DNA of 64,000 bases from Mycteria americana (taxonomy: Eukaryota > Chordata > Aves > Ciconiiformes > Ciconiidae). Shown here in pieces: positions 13,602 through 24,100 of this stretch. Each line of letters begins with the position of its first letter. Position 1 is the first letter of the stretch. The translations under genes were made by a program, and so were the position numbers. The notes under the pieces were generated by a model that was not told where the DNA came from, did no database searches, and saw nothing but the letters and a program-made list of their open reading frames with translations. The stretch covers positions 109,251,756 through 109,315,755 of the forward strand of contig NC_134366.1 of assembly GCF_035582795.1 (NCBI RefSeq). The letters run 5' to 3'.

Positions 13602-13873
13602 TATCAATTTTCAGGTATCATGTCAGACCAACTGATAAGATATTTACACAAGTTTGAAATACACAGTATTTGCATTTTATACAAGCAATTAAGCGCAGCC
13701 TGTGGTAAGTTTTCTATGCAGTACCCAGATATGCCCATTGCTACCTAATTCCAGTTAAAAACCAACATCTGTAATGCTTCCACAAGAGTTTCTATACCTG
13801 AGAAGTTTTAGTATATCCTTTCAAGAGGAAGTCTGCATTTAAAAGCCACATATATAAGCCTATTTAAAGGTTG

Positions 13874-16800
13874 TCATTCCAGCTGCAAATTATTTGCTTC
13901 CTTTGAAGCAAGATCTGATATACTCTCCCTTAAGCCACATGACACTTGCGATGACCCTTCTTCAGAAGTGCTGTCTGCATCATCTCCACAGTTAAGCTCT
14001 TCATTTTCTAGTTTGGATTCCTCTAGAGCCAGACTCTGCAGTGTCTCAGGACTGTCAGGTGCTTGCCCAGTTAGCCTCTAGGAAGAAACAGGAGACAATG
14101 AACTTAATCCTTTTTCTACTTAATAGCCAGTGAAATAAGACTAGCTATTAAGCCAATCTTATTGAATTAAGCAAACTAATTATCTTCATTTGGAGATTGT
14201 TGATATAATTAAAACATTCCTCAGTCACAAAAATCTTAAGACACTTGAGTTCAACTCAAAATGCTACCTCTAACTCAAGGACCACATCTGCTTTGTTGAC
14301 TGTTAAGTCTGTCAACAGTCTTCCTTAAGTTCTTCAGAAGGACAGGTTTTATCTTAGGCAACCTAAACCATGGGAAACAGCTTCCCAAGTTAAATATTAC
14401 TATAGTATTATATAGGTTTAATTTTAGAAAAATTACTATAGAACAGATTAAGTTCATAATTTTTAATCAGAGACAATGAAGCTACATTAAGTCTAGATGA
14501 ACTAGAAGACCCAGCAATTTCTAGCAGTTGATGATCAAACTAAAAGTTCCTCACCTAACCCAAGGAAGAAAAACAGGACTAAGAGGCTGCTTTTGAGGCT
14601 TCTGGTTGTTTGATGTATCACTTAAGGCTCATTAAAGCCTCAAATGTGAGCAGCTTACAACTAGTAAGTGAACTTAACTGTTGAGGAACTGCAGACAAGT
14701 TTCCAACTACATTAGTTCTTTTAAGTCCTTAAGTAACTTAATTTCTGCCTGTGGGTTTATCACTAACAAGTAGCACTCCCTGAATACCAAAAAAATTCAA
14801 GTGTAGCAAATTAGTGGAGTCTTCCAAGACTGACCTAAATAATTGCACTAACTGAAAATTAACTTGATCAAGTTTGCTTCTTGATTAATCAAGTTGCTTG
14901 CAATAATCTTCCATTTTGTTTCCACCTCCCCAGTCTAATCACAGAATCAAAATATTTGCCAGGCACCCAGCTTCATATCCCAGTTGAGAGCTCAATCCCT
15001 ACCAAAACCACCTTGCTGATAATTTTAGTATCAAGGCTCTATGGCTATATATTTATCACAGCTTCAGAGGCTGTTACAGACAATCTACTCCTGGTAGGAG
15101 TCATGGAATCAGTGACACAACTACCTGTCCCCAAGGACTTCTCAGAGGAAGCCGTTTTGAAATTTACAAGTTTACAAACCCTACAGACTTTGTGCATTAG
15201 CCCTTTTTGGGCCACAAAACTGGCAATTCCTCAATGAAACCTTGACTTTAAAGGGCATAGGTGCTCCCTTCTCCCCCTCACTTCTCCACTTTGTGTGTCC
15301 CTGTTTCAAGTTTAGTTCCTCAAAAGGACACAGCTAGTAGAAACACTTCATTTAGCCAGCAGCCTCACCCACCCTAAGCATTTGAATGTAAGTCATCTCA
15401 GAAAAGTAAAATTGAACCCTTCCTTCCCTTGTCATCATCTCTAACATGCAAAGCCTGTTCTTTGCATTCAACCTGTTGAGACAACAGGTTGAATCTCCCC
15501 TTCAGAAAACATTGCTCTTATCACTCCCTGTGGGTTCTGAGGTGGAAAAACTCATCCCCTAGAAGGGGCTTTATGCCTCTGGATTAGAGAAATCCTGCAG
15601 GAAACAGGTCAGACAGTAATTTAAAATGAAGAGTTGTGTGCACACAAAACAGAAGTCATGATTCATTAAAGATATCTTTGCTGGTTTCTCCATTTTTCAT
15701 TCTACAACATTAACTGAAAATTCCTTTAAGTACCTCAATCATGCTGGTCATATAATGCACATGTTCAGCAAGGGACATTAGCTCTTCATTTTCTTCTTTT
15801 AGGCGGGCAATTTCACCATCTTTCTGTTCAATTTCTTTGTGCAACTGCATTCAAATAACAAAATGTTAAAACAGGAAGACAATAGCCAGTAGTAAAGAAG
15901 GTGGTTATCTTTCACTAGCTACCTTTTCATTTTCTTGAAGCACTTCATACAGAGCCTTCCTCCTTTCTTCAGCCACTTCTTTCCAATATTGAGATGAAGG
16001 ACTTCCTGAAGTAAGAAGCTACAGTAAGTCTGTGCTAAGACTGAATTTGAGATCACTTTAAGATATCTAACTTGTATAGAAGTGTTCTATAAACTGTGAT
16101 AAGAACTCACTCCATAGTGTTTTCCCTGAGACTAGTTGTAAATTTACAACTAGAGACATAAGCTTACAGAAAACAGAGCTCCTACACTGTATTAATGGCT
16201 ATACAAGCAGACTCTTCAGGAAGGTGCCTCAAGCATGGCAGCAGGCTTTGCAAGATGGTCACATTTGCAAGTGTCAGTCTTAATGTGTACTTTGTAGAAG
16301 GCAGAAGTCTTATTCCCAAGTCACTGTCCACATTGAGCTTAATGGTTCTGATAAACTGCACATGCAGCACACTATGCCAAAAGAGGCTTTCACTTCACCT
16401 TGATTATTAGTCACCCGAAAGCCCATAGCCAAGCCAAAGTAACAAACTACAAGACTTAACACTGCTGCACACAATGGTTCTCAGCTACTGGTTACTATAA
16501 ACTCATTCTTCAACATTAGATATTTATACTGTATTTACTTATACTTATCCTATACTAGAGAGGATAAGTGTCATTAATTCCTGCTAGGAATTACAAAAAA
16601 AACCACAAGGCCCCTGTCTGACTGACAAAGGAACAGTGTTTCAAGTTATATTCCAATGGGAACATAGCATTTTAAGTGCAAGAAAACACTTCAGGAATAA
16701 TTACCACATACCTTTTATCATGAGATCTACAGCCTGAATGACATTATTCATATTCTCATTTTCTTGCTCCTTGTCCACAGACACACCAGCTTTACAAGCT

Positions 16801-19203
16801 TTTGAGGTGAACTTGTTATTCCAGAGTTTCCTTTTCACTGAAGATTTCTTCTGCATAAAACACAGGCAGGTTTAACTTCAGAGCAACATTTCAGCTTCTT
16901 TAAAAATACAAACTTGTAAGTCTGCTCACTCATTACTCCAAATAAGTCTTTATAAGCCCTGCTTTCTTCACATTATAGTTCTAGTTTATGGACATCTTCC
17001 TTAATATTCATAGGTTTAACAAAAGAAAAATCTCAAACATTTTCCTGAAGGACTCGGAAATTGCTAGTTTTTAATAGTGTTTATTACTTAAATAATAGTA
17101 AGCTTAAGTTGTGTCACATTACTTAGCAGATTTTTTTTTTTCAAATATATTAGTTTTCAGTTAAAAGCTCAAAAGCATTTCACTATGAGTAGAAAGAATT
17201 ACACATCTACAGGTTATATCTTTTAATTCATACCTCATTACGTCTGCCAACCAGGCAACCTGTTGCTGAAGGCTGAATCATTTTAAGAGTCTGTCTTGGG
17301 GCAGCACTGCATGTGGTGTCTGTGAGGTACTTCTAAAAAGACAAATACAGCTTCAAACAGTTGCCACTCTTCTCTACATAAATTGAAACTTAGAAATTTG
17401 TCATGCTTCCATTAAAGTAACCCATGGCTCATCTTTTCAAGACAAAAAGATGATACTTTAGTCTATATTCAGGCTTGTGTAAAGAAGGGGATCTAGTTAT
17501 TTGTAGCAGAGATGGATCTTAATCACATGAAGCTATGCCCAGTCCCTGCCTCTTAGAAAACCTTTATCCTTCATAAAGGAACTTGAACAGGTCTTACAGC
17601 AGAAATATTCTGACTAGACTTCAAGGGCAATTACAGTGCAGTGACACATGTAAACTTTAGCTGAAGCTCTCAAAGTTGTGAGAACAGCAGTATTAGACTT
17701 TGGGGGACAGAAACAGAAGTAACTACCACAAACTTGCAATTGCAAAGTCACACACATCACTTCAGGCAGTACCTGTTTATTACCTGTGAACACACTCTGA
17801 AGTGGCGTTCATTTAAATAGATGCATTGCTTCGATTATCCATTAAAATGGATCTAAAGCTTCCTTGCTTCGATCCAGACAGGCTATTGTTTTGTATAAAC
17901 AGTATGTTTATCACCTTTCTGTCATGCATAAATACCTATTTCCTGCATTAAAGCTTTCTGATTGGATTGGTTACACTGCCACCACGGGATAGCAAACAAT
18001 GGCAGACAACCAAGCAAGAATAGCCAGAATACAATGCCACACCAGCGTGAGAAAGTTACCGATTCACACTGTACTTCATATGACAAGAGTTCGCCTTTCC
18101 CACGGTAGTTTCTGCCACCAATTATCCTACTGTTGAACTAAAGGACAAACACTAACTGCTGTGGGAACAAGAATCACACCATGTGTCAGACACTGCTTGC
18201 TGCTATTGAAGGTTAGAGTTAAGTATACCCTGCCAAGAAATTATTGACTAATACTTGAGTTAACCCATTGAAAATGCAAAAAGCCACACTGAGGAATTCA
18301 TACCCTAGAGTCACTATAGGACAAGATTACCATATGTACAAGTCAGACTTATCAATTGGCAATTTTCATTAATACTAGAAATTTTCATTACAATCACTCT
18401 ATCCCTCACGATAGCCTCTATTTTATATGGTATTTGTACAATTCCAATTAGGGCCTACGTTAAAAGGTTTAACAAGAGTCCTGCAACAAGACTGGAATAG
18501 GTATAAACTTTAGTAACTTATCAGTCACCTCTTAAAAACCTAAATCCTTTAAGCATTTCCACCAATTCCAAGGCAGCTATGGTTCATGAAGGTGCCTTTA
18601 GAAACAGAACTGCCTGCACAAATACTTCAGTTAAAGCATGCTCAAGTCAGACATATTTAACTCTCAGTAAGTTCATCCCTATAAAGGGCAGACTACAGAA
18701 CATACTCTACAACCCCTTAGCAGCCAGACTGATTCAGTAACTGAACTAAGGCAGGTAGCCAGCACCTAAAAAAAAAAAAAAAAAAAAATCACAAAACCCA
18801 GCAAGCTCAGTGTCAAAATAAAAAAGACTTGCTGAGCAATACGAAAAAAGTAGCCATAAGCACATATGCCCAAGCAGGATAGAGTGTTCCCAAGCCACAC
18901 AGCCTGCCAGGAAGTTACTCAAGCCAACAGGACATAAGCCAGGTGGAAGCACATTACAACAGATCCCTTTGTATTCCTTCAGTGGATATAAAACTTGTGT
19001 CAGACAGAGGGACCACATCCCAGAGAATTGAGCACAAGCCTCAGAACAAAGCAAATTCTGTGTTTGAGATATTCTTGGTAAATTTCATCTATTTTCTATC
19101 ACTTATTTGCTCCCATATTATAGCTTCAAGACTTTAAAGCTTATACCTGCAAAGATCCTGATGATTTTTCTACATTCGGTTTCTGTTTCATTTTGGAATT
19201 CAT
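13874..19203 (-). CDS. GMNN: Geminin, DNA replication licensing inhibitor
   Basis: Six coding exons in gene order: 19203-19147, 17332-17234, 16850-16712, 16005-15923, 15844-15734 and 14077-13874; all junctions are GT-AG and in phase, giving 230 aa (human 209). ATG 19203-19201 lies eight bases inside an exon whose acceptor follows a long T run. The protein shows a destruction box R32-Q-T-L35 in [12 protein letters not shown], a basic stretch KKSSVKRK near residues 53-60, and the hallmark coiled coil from about residue 99 to 165 ([20 protein letters not shown], then [33 protein letters not shown]). The tail is acidic and Ser-rich. Geminin binds CDT1 to block re-replication in S/G2 and is degraded by APC/C through the destruction box; it also contacts chromatin regulators. 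Introns carry several long inverted repeats. Confidence 0.96.
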
Positions 19204-19210
19204 AGGATCA
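19147..19210 (-). other. GMNN: GMNN first coding exon with start codon
   Basis: Acceptor TCGCAG follows an unbroken T tract on the gene strand. A second in-frame ATG lies three codons downstream of the first (MNSKMKQK), so initiation at either would alter only three residues. Confidence 0.85.
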
Positions 19211-19979
19211 CTGCGAAAAAAAAAAAAAAAACATTAGTAGCATCCGGCTGCAACTGAAGTTCAGGGACACTAGTTAGAGAATATTACCATTTCAGTTTAT
19301 CAACTTTTATGACAGCATGAAAAATTCAGTCATGAATCGCGTGGTCAGCACGCTCTTCCAGAGCCCCTGGAGCCCCTCCTGGGGTTCCTCCCGAGATATG
19401 AGCTGCAAGCGCGCTACAAACGCAAAGCCCTGATGAGACACGCCGTGTCGCCGACACCCGCGCTGCCACACTAGCCCGCGACAGACGCCACCACGCATTA
19501 CAGCCCCGTTAAGCTACACCACAGGGATGGTGGGGGGTGTCACAAACGCACACCCAAGATGGCGGGGGGGGGGACGGCCCCCTCCCGCTCCCGCCAGCCG
19601 AGCCCGCACCGCCCCTCCTCGCTCACCGCGCGGCCAATGGGGAAGCGAGGCAGGAGCCCGCCAAGACCCAAACGCGGCCGTGAAAGCCTGCGGCCCCCGT
19701 CGCCCCCAACGGCTCAAGCGAGACAGAGAGCCTCCCCCAAGCTCACCACACGCGTCCCGCGAACGCCGCCGCCGCCGGCCCCGCTCACCACCAGCCGCTC
19801 CCACACGGCCCCCTCACGGCCCGCAGCCAACCAGCCGCCCCTCCCGCCCGGCGTGCGGCTATAAGGAGCGCGGAGGGCGGGGGCACAGTCACGTGATTCG
19901 CCGGCCGCTCTCCGAGCCAATCGCAGGCCGCGTTCCCCCATCCCGCCGGCGGAGCCACGCCCCGCGGGAGGGGCGGGGC

Positions 19980-20080
19980 GGGCGGCCTGAGGGGGCCTGA
20001 GGGGATCGAGACCCGCAGGGCGTGGGGCAGAGCAAGTGCCGCTGCAGGCGGTCCGGGCAGAGCTTTTCATCTTGAGGAAG
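19980..20080 (+). ncRNA. Possible first exon of a divergent noncoding transcript
   Basis: On the plus strand the island ends with a good splice donor, GAAG|GTGAGA, at 20080/20081. No long conserved open frame follows. A divergent lncRNA from the GMNN island is the simplest reading; the start is a guess. Confidence 0.25.
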
Positions 20081-20153
20081 GTGAGAGGAAAACTCAAGAG
20101 TACAGCACTGGGATATGAGACACCTCAGCTATGAACTATACATCCCCTGCCTC

Positions 20154-20185
20154 GGGGCGGGGCGGGGCGGGGCGGGGGGGGGGGG
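20154..20185 (+). repeat. GGGGC tandem run, potential G-quadruplex
   Basis: Four or more GGGGC-type units run straight into a long G tract at the edge of the GMNN CpG island. Confidence 0.8.
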
Positions 20186-20199
20186 CACGGGCCTGTCTG

Positions 20200-21015
20200 G
20201 TGCAATCTGCTCCTGAGCTGGAGTCACCTGAACTGAAGCTGTAGGAAATGAAGCACCGAAGCATTGCCTGGTGCTCATCTTGGCTATTGCAACGTTGTGT
20301 TGGAAGTTTCCTGGTTCCATATTCAAAATCTCCCTGTAGCTTGAAACTAGACTCTGACTGCTTTCTCACTCCCATTATTTGTTGTATTTTATAAGGACAT
20401 TGTACCAAAACAAATTTAAGTCACGTATCCACTTTATTGTCATCACGCCTATCTAAATACAGTACAAGCTGCAAAACCAGGGAAGAAAATTAACATGGTT
20501 AAGCCACAACAAGTGATGCACAACAATAATTTTACATATGATATAGAATACAGCTCTACATTAATTATGCATAAGGTATGCTGTTAAGTTTGTTAGAGGC
20601 CACTTTACAATTATGTTATTGGAAATATTTGCACATTTATCTTTATTTATGCTAATAGTATCTTCTGCTGACTTGTGAGTAAACACTTGTAGAGTTAAGG
20701 ACATCTTCCTTGTAATGAAGGTCTCATAGATAGCTTAGAGCAACTATCAACATTTTTTCCAGGCAATGTGATGGAGCTATTAGAAATGAGGATAATTTCA
20801 GAGAGAAGTATTTGTTTAGCATGCCACTCTGTCAGTCCTCTGTTTGGAAATAAACTGTATGGCACGTATGAGAATGTCTTAAGGGGAATGTCATGGTCCA
20901 ATGAAAGGCAGAACATAAAAAAATGATGAATTAGGAAATCTTTAAACAAGGATAAGGAAATAAAGCTGATCTCTCTTGCATAAACTTGTTCAGTCTCCCA
21001 TTGACCCACTTAAAC
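20200..21015. other. Intergenic DNA upstream of GMNN
   Basis: AT-rich, with short open frames only. No gene, RNA or repeat recognised. Confidence 0.5.
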
Positions 21016-21585
21016 TTTCATTGTCCACAACATCCTTTGGCAAGTACTTCTAGAGCTCAAATAGCCATTGTCTGAAGAAACCCCTCCTTTTTTTTTTTTT
21101 CTTTTGAACCTGATTCCTATAGCTTCATCTGATGTCTCCAGTTCTTGTACTGGAAGAGACAACAAACAATTGGTCCTCATCTAGGCCACTGTTACACAGA
21201 TTCCCCTCAAGTTCTCTCTCCCAGGTCTACTTAGCCATCCCTTACATGAAAACTGTTCCATCTTTCTGCTCATTTGTGAACCGCATGCCGCTTGATTTGC
21301 CTTTTTAACCACTGCTGAACATCGGGCTGACATTTTTGTGGAAATGTCTGTCATGACTCTGAGATCTTATTCTTGAATGATGGTCAGTTCAAAGTCTCTT
21401 ATTTGGTATGTGAAATTAAGATTTTTTTCCTATGTGTGTTCTTTTATCTACACTGATTTTCATTGACTGCTGTATTCGCCAGTTACTCAATTCTATAATG
21501 CCCTTCTGCAGTTTTTCAGTCAGCTCTGTTTGTATTATCTCGAATAATATAGTGTCATCAGCAAGCTGTCACATCAGTAAGCTTT
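21016..21585 (-). mobile_element. Ancient CR1-type LINE fragment (minus strand)
   Basis: Read on the plus strand it follows the known reversed layout of old amniote CR1 copies: ACAACATCCTTTGGCAAG, then CTGAAGAAACCCCTCCTTTT, GTTCTTGTACTGG, CTGACATTTTTGTGG, and AGTGTCATCAGCAAGC. The middle of the element appears shortened between about 21230 and 21310. Heavy divergence points to an insertion much older than the CR1 at 63.2 kb. No intact ORF remains. Confidence 0.7.
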
Positions 21586-22799
21586 GTCTTCTATCAAGAA
21601 AATAAAAATAACATGGGCAGAAATGTCTATCTAAATTACTATTGTTCTGTTACAGTAGTAAAAAAAAGTGTTCATGCTTTTAAGTTAATTCTTGTTGATT
21701 CTAGAAGAAAAGTTGAAATTTCCGCATTACAAAACACTGGCAGATATGCTAAACTCTGATCAAACACACACATAAATCTTACCAGCATTAAATCTCATTT
21801 CAGAAAGATCTGGATACAGATAATGTGTACATAAAAACAATGTCAAAACATTCCTATTTTTATGTTTTATGTATTGTTATATAGCAATATAAATATGCAA
21901 TATAAAAATACATTGTACAAAACATTTAAATTATATGCATGCATAGATTTATATACATAAAAAGCAATGTGTGTATTTTATGGCTGTGATACAATTTTTT
22001 GTAATATTAATGTTTTCAAGTGAAACTTTCAAAAATTACCATTTCAAAATTCAGTTTTAATTTCTAAAAAGTTTTCAGGTAGATTTGCAGTTCAGAAGTG
22101 GAACAACTGCTTTTGGAAACATTTATTATTGTAAAGGGCCTGAGGCAATGGGAGATGGTTCTGATGTGACAGTTCTGTTTGTTTTTCCTTTTAATTTGTT
22201 CCTTGCTGGAGGCATATGATCTGGAGGTTTATTACAAAGGTGCCACTCCTTCAATTTATCCAGCTGAAGAACATGTCCTGTTATGAAGCACCATGTCTCA
22301 GACTTTTCCTTCGGTTCAGTTTCTTTAGTTGGAAAGGTTTGTAAAGAATCCCTTCACCGTGTCAGAAAGAACACTGAGAGCTTATTATCAGAAGCTTATT
22401 CATAGTCTTAACTGTGGGAAACCAGTATAATTATATAAAAATCTCACAAAAAGGTTTCAGGTTACTTTATTGTAATAATTCCCATTTTTGTGGCTGAAGG
22501 TTAAATGTAAATAGGGGTTATGGCCTTTTTACATGTAAAAATCTGTCAACCCACTACTAGCAGAATCTATGTCTTCAGATTGAGTGCAATATAATGCATT
22601 TCAGCTTGTTTGTTTCATAAAAACCAAAACTTTCTGTCATGAATACTTATGACTATTTGCACTTCAAGTGAGCCTAAGCAAACACGCCAAGGTTTCCCAT
22701 GGAGCTCAGCCCATTTGTTGGATTATTCATGGCAGTAGAGAATGTGTACTTTTTAGAGCTTTTATACTCCATTGTTATTGATAGATGTTACCAGTTTTT
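21586..22799. other. AT-rich intergenic DNA
   Basis: No gene or repeat recognised. A very AT-rich stretch lies at about 21780-22080. Confidence 0.5.
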
Positions 22800-22804
22800 A
22801 CAGC

Positions 22805-23385
22805 TGTCCTGGTTTTGGCTGGGATAGATTAATTTTCTTCCTAGTAGCTGGTATAGTGCTGTGTTTTGGATTTAGGATGAGAATAATGTTGATAACACAC
22901 TGATGTTTTGGTTGTTGCGAAGTAGTGCTTACACTAGTCAAGGACTTTTCAGCTTCCCATGCTCTGCCAGGTGCACAAGAAGGTGGGAGGGGGCACAGCT
23001 AAGATAGTTGATCCAAACTGGCCAAAGGGCTATTCCATACCATATGACATCATGCTCAGTATAGAAACTGGGGGCAGTTGGCCAGGGGCAGCGATCGCTG
23101 CTCGGGGACTGGCTGGGCATTGATGGGTGGGTGGTGAGCAGTTGTATCACTTGTTTTTTTGTTTTTCCCCGGGTTTTGTTCCTCTCTCTCTCATTTTCCT
23201 TTTCATTACCATTTTTATTATTATTATTTATTATTATTTTTATTTCAATTATTAAACTGTTCTTATCTCAACCCATGAGTTTTCTTACTTGTGCTTTTCC
23301 AATTCTCTCCCCCATCCCACGGGGGTGGGAGAGGGAGGGAGCAGCTGCATGGTGCTTAGTTGCCAACTGGGGTTAAACCACAATG
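22805..23385 (+). mobile_element. ERV solo LTR, sense orientation
   Basis: Begins TGTCCTGGTTTTGGCTGGGA and ends near GGGGTTAAACCACAA, the recognisable ends of an LTR family widespread in birds. ACAGC occurs directly before (22800-22804) and after (23386-23390), a 5-bp target-site duplication that supports an ERVL-like element. Inside are a T/ATT-rich stretch and an ATTAAA signal before the R/U5-like part. No internal gag, pol or env region is next to it, so it is a solo LTR. The kept duplication suggests moderate age. Confidence 0.8.
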
Positions 23386-23390
23386 ACAGC

Positions 23391-24080
23391 AAATGACAAC
23401 GGAAAAGCTTCTTGGAGGACTTTCACATGCCTGGGAATGTGGGAATAGGTGGGAAGGCACTACCAGGTCTCCAATGACTCTGCGGTCCAGTCTTGCTTAG
23501 ACTCCTGTGTGTGGAAACTTCCTAAGCATTATACAGAGAAGGTTTGGACTTGGCTATCTGCATCAAGTACTCACAAAACAGTATTTCTACTTGACAGCCT
23601 CACTGTGCCTTTTGTCAAGGCCTTTATTGTAATCCATAGCTAATTATCTAGCTCTGGGGTGCTTAGGACTCTTTATTTCTACCTGCTACATTAAGTGCAG
23701 GTAAATTACATTGTTACTTTGTATTTTGTAAATGACATTATTATATAAATATCATAAATGCTTTCCTGAGCATTAGTATTTAATGTAAGGAACTGCTGTA
23801 ACTGTTTTAGAAGCAGAGAACTACTGCGGAGAGAGGGTCAAGGGACTGAGTACAGCGTTGTGCTTCTGAAGCACGTTGAATGTCTTATCTCAGTCCTGCT
23901 CTGGGTGCAAGCCTTGCAAAAGGGTCCCGGGAAGGAAGCCCCGAGGCTGGGTTTGGGAACTCTGAATCAGTAAACAGGAACTGTGCCTCTCAGGGTCCCT
24001 CGCTGCTGTTCTCTCTGCCCTTCTATCTAATAAAAAGGCCATTTATTTAAGGGATAAAACGGCTCCCCGCAATCGCCGGG
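23391..24080. other. Intergenic DNA
   Basis: No gene recognised. GC content rises from about 23.82 kb toward the CTCF-like site. An AATAAA lies at about 24031. Confidence 0.45.
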
Positions 24081-24081
24081 T

Positions 24082-24100
24082 GACACTAGGTGGCAGCGTG
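24082..24100 (+). promoter_or_regulatory. CTCF-like binding site
   Basis: GACACTAGGTGGCAGCGTG matches the CTCF core (CCACNAGGTGGCAG) at nearly all strong positions. It sits in a short GC-rich island inside an AT-rich desert between GMNN and C6orf62. Confidence 0.6.

Larger units (their letters stand above)
19350..20200. promoter_or_regulatory. GMNN: CpG-island promoter of GMNN, possibly bidirectional
   Basis: CpG density rises sharply from about 19.35 to 20.2 kb, upstream of the first GMNN coding exon. Visible elements are CCAAT at 19634-19638 and 19917-19921, a perfect TCACGTGA E-box at 19889-19896, a TATAAG at about 19860, and GC boxes near 19970-19980. Several minus-strand GTGAG donors (near 19625, 19743 and 19787) could end the noncoding GMNN exon 1; I cannot choose among them. 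No clear E2F site was seen although geminin is a known E2F target. Confidence 0.75.

Noticed and set aside
19527-20000. 157-codon plus-strand open frame, Pro/Arg/Ser-rich
   Set aside because: Composition artefact of the GMNN CpG island; no conserved motif.
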